Below are positions 1-5,491 of a DNA stretch of 19,605 bases, one piece after another. The position numbers and the translations under genes are program-made. Source of the DNA: Candidatus Uhrbacteria bacterium (GTDB lineage: Bacteria > Patescibacteriota > Patescibacteriia > UBA9934 > GWF2-40-263); the NCBI GenBank assembly GCA_023246275.1, contig JAHFIS010000003.1:1-19605 (forward strand), in the 5' to 3' direction. The notes under the pieces were generated by a model that saw only the letters and a list, made by a program, of their open reading frames with translations, had not been told where the DNA came from and made no database searches. Every line of letters starts with the position of its first letter. The first letter of the stretch is position 1.

Positions 1-1
1 C

Positions 2-598
2 GAGCGGCTCGGACTCGATCCGGGGACGGTCTCGAAGGGACACTGGAAGGACTGGAAGAACGTCGTCGCCTCCGTTCGCGCGCTCGAACGAGCGATCGGC
101 CGCTTCCCTAGCTACCGCGACATGCAGGACAACGGGCAGAGCGGCCTGGTCACGGCCATCAACCGCTGGCACGGCGGGATGACCGGACTTCGAAAAAATC
201 TGCTGGAGGAGCGCGGCGCCAAGCCCATGGGCTATTGGCGCGCATGGGAAAACGTCGAGCGCGAGCTCGTCGCCGTGATCGGGAAGCTGGGCCGGTTTCC
301 AAAGCACGGGGATCTCACCGCCCTCAAGCTTAGCTCCCTCTCGGGCGCGATCAACCGGTTCGGAAATATGGAAGGCGTGAGGAAGCGCATGGGCTACGTC
401 ACCGTCGACGACGAGGCAATCGCCGCCCATGCCGACGCGCTCATCCCCGTCGTCCCCCGCCTCGGACTGGGCGGGACGCAGGAGCTCTGGATGCCCATGA
501 AGCGACGATGGACTCAACGCGACCTCGACGCCGCGCTCGCGGCGGTCGAGAAGGACGGGACGCTCGACGCGTTCCGAAGGCTGCTCGCCGACCCTTGA
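2..598 (+). CDS. Repeat protein, 5'-truncated (first of three tandem paralogues)
   Basis: The reading frame is open from the left edge of the window, so the true start lies outside; about 198 residues are visible. They contain two copies of a repeat of the form W..W.NV...L......G+FP....L....L..AI.R..G....+..+G (around residues 15-65 and 79-131), followed by a C-terminal domain ending in RDLDAALAAVEKDGTLDAF. The same domain closes the next two genes, so this is the first visible member of a tandem paralogous family. The repeats look like small helical, helix-turn-helix-like units, somewhat like the homing-endonuclease-associated repeat family, but that link is only my impression. The function is unknown; an array of such units would suit nucleic-acid binding (inference). 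This copy is the most divergent: W replaces Y/F at the repeat start and FP replaces MP. Confidence 0.8.
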   Translation, partial: ERLGLDPGTVSKGHWKDWKNVVASVRALERAIGRFPSYRDMQDNGQSGLVTAINRWHGGMTGLRKNLLEERGAKPMGYWRAWENVERELVAVIGKLGRFPKHGDLTALKLSSLSGAINRFGNMEGVRKRMGYVTVDDEAIAAHADALIPVVPRLGLGGTQELWMPMKRRWTQRDLDAALAAVEKDGTLDAFRRLLADP

Positions 599-615
599 CC
601 CGGGCCGGCATTTTT
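587..615 (+). terminator. Terminator overlapping the stop codon of the first repeat-protein gene
   Basis: The arms GCCGACCC (587-594) and GGGCCGGC (602-609) pair over 8 positions with one A.C mismatch. The 7-nt loop (595-601) contains the TGA stop codon. A T-run follows at 611-615. The same structure recurs after the next two genes. Confidence 0.6.
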
Positions 616-623
616 GATATCTT
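595..623 (+). promoter_or_regulatory. Promoter for second repeat-protein gene, nested in the upstream terminator
   Basis: The -35 TTGACC (595-600) lies in the terminator loop and includes the TGA stop. A 17-nt spacer holds the 3' stem arm and T-run. The -10 is TATCTT (618-623). Identical spacing recurs at two homologous junctions downstream, which supports a real promoter. Confidence 0.6.
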
Positions 624-649
624 CATCCCTTGTTCTTTTGGAGGAACGC

Positions 650-1606
650 GTGGGGAAGAGACTGCCAGTGGATTTTTACGATGACTTCGCAAATGTCGAG
701 GCTGCGCTGCGACCGATCGTCGAGGACCTTGGCGGAAGGATGCCTACGGTATCCGAGCTAAGACGTCGTGGCCAAGGCAGCCTGTCCAAGGCGATCGCGA
801 GGCTCGGAGGACCGCAGACCGTAGCCAAGATGCTGGGAGCAGGGACCGCCAGGCTCAAGTTGCCGAACAACCACTTCGACGACATCGAGAACGTAAAGGC
901 CGCGCTCCTCCCGATGGTCGAGAAGCTTGGCGGAAGGATGCCGACGTCTCGCGAGGTAAAGACTCCTGGAAACTATGGCCTGTCAAAGGCCATCGGGAAA
1001 TTCGGGGGGCCGCTGGTCGTGGCAAGGATGCTTGGGATAAGCACCGCCGAAATCAACTTGCCGAAGGGCCACTACGACGAGTTTGAAAACGTGAAAGTGG
1101 CGCTTCTCCCAATCATCGCGGAGGTCGGAGGCATGCCGACGAGCCGCAAGCTTCGTAGTCTCGGACTACAAGGCCTGTCCGTCGCTATCACGAGATTCGG
1201 AGGACCGCTGGTCGTAGCCAAAATGCTGGGAGTACGGCCGGCCGGGCTCAGGTCGCCGAAGGGCTACTACGACGACATTGAAAACGTGAGGGCCGCGCTA
1301 CGACCGATCATTGAGGAGCTTGGCGGAAGGATGCCGACAAGATCCGAGCTCCACCGCCGCGGCCATGACGGATTGTATAAGGCCGTCATCAGGCACGGCC
1401 TCGACCCAGTCACGCAAAAGACCATCGAGGACCGCGCCGACCGGGTCGCGCGGGCGTATCTCGCGCTTGAGCTCGAGGACGACGGGACGGCGCTCTGGGA
1501 CGCGATGGCGCGCCGCTGGCTCGTTCGCGACCTCGACGCCGCGCTCGCGGCGTTTGAGGACGACGGGACGCTCGACGCGTTCCGCGGGCTGCTCGCCGAC
1601 CCTTGA
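650..1606 (+). CDS. Four-repeat protein with conserved C-terminal domain (second paralogue)
   Basis: The protein has 318 residues if it starts at GTG 650. That codon has a GGAGG Shine-Dalgarno (640-644) five bases upstream and aligns with the ATG of the next paralogue; the in-frame TTG at 614 lies within the promoter and is rejected. Four repeats are spaced about 64-67 residues apart, with MPT at residues 31, 98, 162 and 229. Each reads roughly Y-D-D-F-x-N-V-x-x-A-L-x-P then ELGGRMPT, then L-S-K-A-I-x-R-x-G-G and V-V-A-K-M-L-G. The fourth repeat is cut short and runs into a C-terminal domain (about 251-318) with RVARAYLALELEDDGTALW and ARRWLVRDLDAALAAFEDDG. There is no signal peptide or membrane segment. 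The protein is probably cytoplasmic; DNA or RNA binding by the HTH-like repeats is inference only. Confidence 0.82.
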   Translation: MGKRLPVDFYDDFANVEAALRPIVEDLGGRMPTVSELRRRGQGSLSKAIARLGGPQTVAKMLGAGTARLKLPNNHFDDIENVKAALLPMVEKLGGRMPTSREVKTPGNYGLSKAIGKFGGPLVVARMLGISTAEINLPKGHYDEFENVKVALLPIIAEVGGMPTSRKLRSLGLQGLSVAITRFGGPLVVAKMLGVRPAGLRSPKGYYDDIENVRAALRPIIEELGGRMPTRSELHRRGHDGLYKAVIRHGLDPVTQKTIEDRADRVARAYLALELEDDGTALWDAMARRWLVRDLDAALAAFEDDGTLDAFRGLLADP

Positions 1607-1623
1607 CCCGGGCCGGTTTTTTT
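1433..1623 (+). repeat. Direct repeat copy A: 3' end of paralogue gene plus spacer
   Basis: This stretch is nearly identical in DNA sequence to 2472-2662 at a constant offset of 1039 bases, with no indels. It covers the C-terminal domain, stop codon, terminator hairpin and -35. The repeat-domain parts of the same two genes differ much more. Confidence 0.85.
1595..1623 (+). terminator. Terminator overlapping the stop codon of the second repeat-protein gene
   Basis: GCCGACCC (1595-1602) pairs with GGGCCGGT (1610-1617), with one mismatch and one G-T pair. The loop 1603-1609 contains the TGA stop. A run of seven T follows at 1617-1623. Confidence 0.6.
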
Positions 1624-1631
1624 GTTATGGT
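1603..1631 (+). promoter_or_regulatory. Promoter for third repeat-protein gene
   Basis: -35 TTGACC at 1603-1608, a 17-nt spacer, and -10 TATGGT at 1626-1631. The layout is the same as at 595-623, with the stop codon inside the -35 and the T-run inside the spacer. Confidence 0.62.
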
Positions 1632-1658
1632 TCGCCCTCGTTCTTTTTGGAGGAACGC

Positions 1659-2645
1659 ATGAGAAAGAAATATCCATGGTTCTTTTTTGACAACTTCTCG
1701 AATCTCGAGGCCGCGCTACGACCGATCATTGAGGAGCTTGGCGGAAGGATGCCGACGGATAACGAGTTCAGAAGCCGGGGACAAAGCAGGCTGAGCAGAG
1801 CCGTAACGAAACTTGGCGGAGCCGCGGTCGTGGCAAAGATGTTGGGGGTCGGCACGGTCAAACTCCGGCTGCCGAAGAAGCGCTACGCCGATTTTGAGAA
1901 CGTAAAGATCGCGCTAGTTCCGATCGTGGAGGAACTGGGAGGGAAGATGCCGACGCTTCGCGAACTAAGGAACCGAAACCAGTCCACCTTGTCCGAGGCC
2001 ATCACAAGATTCGGCGGCACGGCGGTTGTGGCCAGACGGTTGGGAATCAGCACGAATGGCATCATCACTCCAAAAAATCACTACGACGATTTGGAGAACA
2101 TGAGGGCCGAGCTCCTTCCGATTGTCGAGGAGCTCGGGGGGAGGATGCCTTCGGATCACGAACTCAGGGTCCGCGACCGTCGCAGCCTGAGCAGGGCCAT
2201 CTCGAAACATGGCGGCAAGGCCGCCGTGGCCGCGCGCCTTGGTCTCAGTATCAGCGGAGGCCACCCTCCCAACCACTGGAAGAATTTCGATAATCTTAAG
2301 AACGCGCTGATGCCCGTCATCGCGCAGCTCGGAAAGATGCCGACGCACAGGACGTTGGTCGCCAAGAAGCTTGCGGCCCTTTCCACTGCGATCGTGGCGT
2401 ATCACGGCGGTTACACTGCCGTTACCCGCCGTCTCGGCCTCGATCCCGTCGCGCAGGAAACGATCGAAGAGCGCGCCGACCGGGTCGCGCGGGCGTATCT
2501 CGCGCTTGAGCTCGAGGACGACGGGACGGCGCTCTGGAACGCGATGGCGCGCCGGTGGCTCGCGCGCGACCTCGACGCCGCGCTCGCGGCGTTCGAGGAG
2601 GACGGGACGCTCGACGCGTTCCGCGGGCTGCTCGCCGACCCTTGA
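1659..2645 (+). CDS. Four-repeat protein with conserved C-terminal domain (third paralogue)
   Basis: The protein has 328 residues from ATG 1659, preceded by GGAGG at 1649-1653 and 27 bases downstream of the -10. Four full repeats carry MPT/MPS at residues 31, 98, 163 and 228, each followed by an L-S-x-A-I helix and a GG..VVA+.LG helix. The C-terminal domain (about 261-328) is almost residue-for-residue that of the preceding gene. The fourth repeat (NHWKNFDNLKNALMP) uses W at its start like the first, truncated paralogue, suggesting modules have been shuffled among the three genes. The longer open frame running upstream to 1311 overlaps the previous gene in another frame and is not used. Function is unknown; cytoplasmic location is expected because no export signal is visible. 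Confidence 0.83.
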   Translation: MRKKYPWFFFDNFSNLEAALRPIIEELGGRMPTDNEFRSRGQSRLSRAVTKLGGAAVVAKMLGVGTVKLRLPKKRYADFENVKIALVPIVEELGGKMPTLRELRNRNQSTLSEAITRFGGTAVVARRLGISTNGIITPKNHYDDLENMRAELLPIVEELGGRMPSDHELRVRDRRSLSRAISKHGGKAAVAARLGLSISGGHPPNHWKNFDNLKNALMPVIAQLGKMPTHRTLVAKKLAALSTAIVAYHGGYTAVTRRLGLDPVAQETIEERADRVARAYLALELEDDGTALWNAMARRWLARDLDAALAAFEEDGTLDAFRGLLADP

Positions 2646-2662
2646 CGCGGGCCGGCCTTTTT
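2472..2662 (+). repeat. Direct repeat copy B: 3' end of paralogue gene plus spacer
   Basis: This is the partner of 1433-1623. Similarity continues past the stop through the hairpin, -35 and T-run, and weakly to about 2687, where the DNA glycosylase leader begins. The glycosylase gene therefore uses a promoter derived from the paralogue cassette. Confidence 0.85.
2634..2662 (+). terminator. Terminator overlapping the stop codon of the third repeat-protein gene
   Basis: GCCGACCC (2634-2641) pairs with GGGCCGGC (2649-2656) with one mismatch. The loop TTGACGC includes the stop codon. T-run at 2658-2662. Confidence 0.6.
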
Positions 2663-2670
2663 GTTACGAT
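2642..2670 (+). promoter_or_regulatory. Promoter for the DNA glycosylase gene
   Basis: -35 TTGACG (2642-2647), 17-nt spacer, -10 TACGAT (2665-2670). It is homologous to the promoters ahead of the second and third repeat-protein genes. Confidence 0.6.
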
Positions 2671-2731
2671 CTCGCCTTCGTTCTTTCCGCCAACCCCCTG
2701 CCGCAAACACGGCAGTTTCCAGGAGTATCCC

Positions 2732-3247
2732 ATGAATACGTTCCCCCTTTGCGAAGGTTTCTTCTCCCGCGCGGCCGGCGTGGTCGCGCGAGACCTTGTC
2801 GGCAGAACGGTCGTCTGCAACGCGGGCGCGTCGCCCGTGACCGCCGTCATCGTGGAGGCCGAGGCGTTCGAGGACGGCGCGGACGGCGGCGTCATCCGCA
2901 AGGGGATGCTTTACGCCCCCGGCACGATCTTCGTCATGAACCACCGCGGGCACCTGTACCTGAACGTCGGCACCGACGCCGCGGGCAAGGCGAGCTGCGT
3001 CATGGTCCGATCGATCCTCGTCGGCAAGGAGCTCGTGGACGGCCCGGGCAAGGTGTCCAAGCGCCTCGGCGTCACCGCGGCCCTCGACGGCCGGACGCTC
3101 GGTCTCGAGCTCGGGATGCTCGCCAACGACCTCGCCAGGCCCGTGCTCCACCAGAACGCCAACGCCCCGGGCGCGTCCAAGAACTCGGCTTCCCGCCACA
3201 ACGCCGACCCGCGCTGGGTCGCGCACCAGCAGGCCATCGCCCCCTAG
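2732..3247 (+). CDS. DNA-3-methyladenine glycosylase, AAG/MPG family (short, divergent)
   Basis: The protein has 171 residues; AGGAG at 2721-2725 precedes ATG 2732. It resembles the AAG/MPG fold that excises alkylated purines such as 3-methyladenine in base excision repair. Visible family features are F-F-S-R-A..V-A-R-D-L-V-G at the start, VEAEAFED (residues 41-48) matching the family VETEAY block with the catalytic Glu as E44, M-L-Y-A-P-G-T-I-F-V at 59-68, Y-L-N-V at 76-79, V-R-S at 92-94 and GPGKVSKRLGV at 104-114. It is oddly short: the segment that in other members carries a conserved His and several Arg between the catalytic Glu and the M-F-x-x-P-G block is largely missing, and the base-stacking Tyr after the Glu is Phe46. 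Assignment to the family is good; unchanged substrate range is less sure. Confidence 0.8.
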   Translation: MNTFPLCEGFFSRAAGVVARDLVGRTVVCNAGASPVTAVIVEAEAFEDGADGGVIRKGMLYAPGTIFVMNHRGHLYLNVGTDAAGKASCVMVRSILVGKELVDGPGKVSKRLGVTAALDGRTLGLELGMLANDLARPVLHQNANAPGASKNSASRHNADPRWVAHQQAIAP

Positions 3248-3256
3248 GCCCGCCTC

Positions 3257-3287
3257 GCCCTGACATCGCGTCGGGGCTTTTTTCTTT
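3257..3287 (+). terminator. Rho-independent terminator after the glycosylase gene
   Basis: GCCCTGAC (3257-3264) pairs with GTCGGGGC (3270-3277), 8 bp including one G-T. The loop is 5 nt, followed by six T at 3278-3283 and a further T-rich stretch. Confidence 0.8.
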
Positions 3288-3293
3288 TCCCCC

Positions 3294-3322
3294 TTGACAC
3301 GTCGTCTCCGCGGTGTTACTTT
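3294..3322 (+). promoter_or_regulatory. Promoter of the NrtR-like regulator
   Basis: Consensus -35 TTGACA (3294-3299), 17-nt spacer, -10 TACTTT (3317-3322). Transcription would start near 3329, about 22 nt before the start codon. Confidence 0.75.
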
Positions 3323-3340
3323 GTGTACATCAGACACAAA
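3320..3340 (+). promoter_or_regulatory. Inverted-repeat operator candidate over the -10 and start site
   Basis: TTTGTGT (3320-3326) and ACACAAA (3334-3340) form a perfect 7-bp inverted repeat with a 7-nt centre. It overlaps the -10 and covers the predicted transcription start of a gene for a winged-helix regulator, so autoregulation is the natural reading (inference). Confidence 0.55.
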
Positions 3341-3351
3341 CATATTTTTTT

Positions 3352-4020
3352 ATGCCACAGCCAGCCGCCCAAAACATCAAGGTCGCCACGGACGCCGTGA
3401 TCTTCACGGTACGGAACGGGGGGCTCATGGCGCTTCTCATCCAGATGAAGAAGGAGCCGTACGCGGGGAAGTGGGCCGTGCCGGGCGGGATCATCGAGCA
3501 GGACGAGACGAGCGAGCGGGCGGCGCGTCGCATCCTGAAGACGCAGACCGGGGTGACCGACGCGCACCTCGAGCAGCTGGCCACCTTTGACGACCCGAAG
3601 CGCGACAGGCTCGGACGCGTCGTCAGCGTCGCGTACGTGGCGCTCGTGGCAAGCGAGAAGGTCGTTTTGAAGACCACTGAGAAGTATGCGGACGTGCGCT
3701 GGTGGGGAACGGGCAAGCTCCCGCCGCTCGCCTACGACCACAAGGTAATCGTCGCGGTCGCGGTGAGCCGGCTGCGCGCGAAGCTCGAATACACGAATGT
3801 CGCCTGGAGCCTCCTGCCGAAGACGTTCACCCTTTCCCAGCTCCAGGACACGTACGAGGTGATCCTCGGCCGCGCCCTCGACAAGCGAAACTTCCGTCGG
3901 AAGATTCTCGACCTCAGGATCGTCGAGGCCACCGGGGAGAAATCGCAGGGCGGCGCGCACCGGCCGGCCGAGCTGTTCCAGTTCGCGGAACGGAAGACGG
4001 CCTACGCGAATATCCTTTAG
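3352..4020 (+). CDS. NrtR-like transcriptional regulator: degenerate Nudix domain plus winged helix
   Basis: The protein has 222 residues from ATG 3352, the usual size for NrtR proteins (ADP-ribose-sensing repressors of NAD metabolism). Residues about 10-140 form a Nudix domain, ending near WWGTGKLPPLAYDH. Residues about 150-222 match the NrtR winged-helix domain: LLPKTFTLSQLQDTYEVI, then R-N-F-R-R-K-I and GGAHRPAELFQF. In the Nudix box (residues 46-68) G46, E52, R60 and G67 are kept, but the R-E-U-x-E-E catalytic core reads R-I-L-K-T-Q, so all three metal-binding Glu are gone. The protein should bind but not hydrolyse its nucleotide. It has its own promoter and a palindrome there. No NAD gene is nearby, so its wider targets are unknown. 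There is no clear Shine-Dalgarno; the start is placed by the promoter and family length. Confidence 0.85.
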   Translation: MPQPAAQNIKVATDAVIFTVRNGGLMALLIQMKKEPYAGKWAVPGGIIEQDETSERAARRILKTQTGVTDAHLEQLATFDDPKRDRLGRVVSVAYVALVASEKVVLKTTEKYADVRWWGTGKLPPLAYDHKVIVAVAVSRLRAKLEYTNVAWSLLPKTFTLSQLQDTYEVILGRALDKRNFRRKILDLRIVEATGEKSQGGAHRPAELFQFAERKTAYANIL

Positions 4021-4052
4021 GAAATTTCCGTTCTGCGCGTATATGCCAACCC

Positions 4053-4081
4053 TTGACAAAATGCCAGAAACCTGAGAATAT
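4053..4081 (+). promoter_or_regulatory. Promoter of the four-gene accessory cluster
   Basis: The -35 is a perfect TTGACA (4053-4058). The -10 is less clear: GAGAAT (4074-4079, 15-nt spacer) or GAATAT (4076-4081, 17-nt spacer). It is the only TTGACA-type promoter seen between 4020 and 9684. Confidence 0.5.
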
Positions 4082-4132
4082 CCGGGCCTTCGTCGCCCGG
4101 CGCGGATACGAGAATCGCTCGCGTTTCCGCGC
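4082..4132 (+). promoter_or_regulatory. Structured leader: two adjacent hairpins
   Basis: CCGGGC (4082-4087) pairs with GCCCGG (4095-4100). Directly after, GCGCGGA (4100-4106) pairs with TCCGCGC (4126-4132), with an inner CGAG/CTCG stem. There is no T-run, so these are not terminators. They lie in a leader of about 100 nt, long for this genome. No known riboswitch was recognised. Confidence 0.4.
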
Positions 4133-4191
4133 CCGTCGACGACCCATGCTGGGACGTAAGCGGGGCAGCAACCAAAAGAAGGAGTGGCACC

Positions 4192-5397
4192 ATGCCCGTC
4201 AAGGAACTGAACGAAGAGAGCAAGGCGAAGTGGAACGCGTTCGTGAGCACGCTCGGCAAGCCCGCCGACGAGGTCGCGGACGCGCTCGCGGGCGTGGTCG
4301 GCGACATCACCGACGATGCCGTCGCGCTGCTCGGCAACGCCGACGACACGCCGGACGCGGACATCAAGGCCGCGCTCGTCACGAAGATCGCCGGCTCGGT
4401 CCCCACGGCCATCGCCAACAAGGCGATCCGCGGCATCCGCGACGTCGTGGTCCCCGCGGCCCCGGCGCCCGTCGCGAACGGCAGCGCGGGCGCGCGCCAC
4501 GACACCACGCTCCTCGCCAACGTCGTGGACGACTCCTCCATCCTGGATCTGCTCCGGATGGGCGGCGTGGCCAAGATGACCCCCGAGGACCTGATCGTGG
4601 CCGTCCGCGGGGCCTTCGTCCGCTCCGTGTCCGTCGACCGGATCATCCCGACGCTGCTGAGCAAGATGCGCGAGCGCGCCGAGGCCCTCGACGAGCCTCT
4701 GGGAACGACCTACTTCAAGCTCCTCAAGGCCTCGCGCCGGCGCGCGTATGCCGACGTCCTCGCGGCCTTCGACGGCGCCGTCACCACGGTGGCGGACGCG
4801 GAGAAGCAGACGTTCCTCGACAAGGTCGACACCCTCTGGCCCTCCCTGAAGGCCTTCCAGGCGCAGCTCGACTCCTACCGCCAGCTCCACAAGGACGAGT
4901 CCGCCGACGTCGGCAACATCGTCGCCGCCATCCGGCTCGGCGGCACGGCCGTGGAATACCCCGATCCGAGCCAGGTGATCGCCGCCGCCCGCGGCATCAT
5001 CGATCGCTTCAACCGGGTGTTCGGCGGCATGGGGATCCCCGCCGCCAGGGCGATCGGGAAGGACCTGGCCGAGGAGGCGGAGCTCCTCCGCAATCCCGAG
5101 CTGCCGGCCGCCCTGGGATCGGGCAGCTTCGAGGAGATGGTCAAGACGCTCGGCCTGGGCGTCCCGACGGAGGCGAAGACGACCGAGCTCTCCATCGCGA
5201 AGTTCGTGCTGAACCTGCTGAAGCTCCCGGACCAGCCGCAGGACCAGCAGCCCGAGGTCATCCTCGCCCTGCAGCGCCTCGGGAAGCCGATCGACTGGCC
5301 GACCGGCCGCGTCACGAATCCTGTCTCGAACGGCCGAGGCGGAACCCCCCGCGACGGCCGCGCGGTCGACGGCTCGATCACGCCCGGCCGCTACTAG
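4192..5397 (+). CDS. Unrecognised helical protein, first gene of accessory cluster
   Basis: The protein has 401 residues from ATG 4192 with AAGGAG at 4178-4183. I recognise no family. It looks almost entirely alpha-helical: an N-terminal helical region (about 1-90), a short Ala/Pro linker with VVVPAAPAPVANGS (about 84-97), a larger helical domain (about 105-370) and a disordered Gly/Arg-rich tail of about 25 residues ending SITPGRY. There is no signal peptide, no transmembrane segment and no Cys cluster or NTPase motif. It opens a same-strand group with a pseudokinase, a vWA protein and a PurA-like enzyme and carries the only clear promoter of that group, so an adaptor or scaffold role is possible (inference). 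Confidence 0.8.
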   Translation: MPVKELNEESKAKWNAFVSTLGKPADEVADALAGVVGDITDDAVALLGNADDTPDADIKAALVTKIAGSVPTAIANKAIRGIRDVVVPAAPAPVANGSAGARHDTTLLANVVDDSSILDLLRMGGVAKMTPEDLIVAVRGAFVRSVSVDRIIPTLLSKMRERAEALDEPLGTTYFKLLKASRRRAYADVLAAFDGAVTTVADAEKQTFLDKVDTLWPSLKAFQAQLDSYRQLHKDESADVGNIVAAIRLGGTAVEYPDPSQVIAAARGIIDRFNRVFGGMGIPAARAIGKDLAEEAELLRNPELPAALGSGSFEEMVKTLGLGVPTEAKTTELSIAKFVLNLLKLPDQPQDQQPEVILALQRLGKPIDWPTGRVTNPVSNGRGGTPRDGRAVDGSITPGRY

Positions 5398-5405
5398 CCA
5401 GCCCT

Positions 5406-5437
5406 GTCGTCCGCCGCCGTGGCGCACGACTCTTTTT
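5406..5437 (+). terminator. Terminator-like hairpin after the helical-protein gene
   Basis: GTCGT (5406-5410) pairs with ACGAC (5426-5430), and CGCC (5412-5415) with GGCG (5421-5424) across one C.C mismatch. Five T follow at 5433-5437. The stem is imperfect, so readthrough is likely. Confidence 0.5.
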
Positions 5438-5445
5438 CTCCTCCC

Positions 5446-5460
5446 TTCACGTCGCGTGAA
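5446..5460 (+). repeat. Short perfect inverted repeat in intergenic gap
   Basis: TTCACG-TCG-CGTGAA (5446-5460) lies between the hairpin above and the Shine-Dalgarno of the pseudokinase gene. It could be an operator or a chance palindrome; no -35/-10 pair is recognisable around it. Confidence 0.35.
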
Positions 5461-5491
5461 GAGCGGAGCCAAGGAAACCCAAGGAGACCGG

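Noticed and set aside
1..2645. Tandem repeats considered as a CRISPR array or phase-variable simple repeat
   Set aside because: The repeats are coding, about 195-200 bases long and diverged; there are no short identical repeats with unique spacers or homopolymeric slippage tracts.
3988..4033. Inverted repeat GAACGGAA / TTCCGTTC around the NrtR stop codon
   Set aside because: The arms pair over 8 bp but the loop is about 30 nt and no T-run follows, so I do not call it a terminator.
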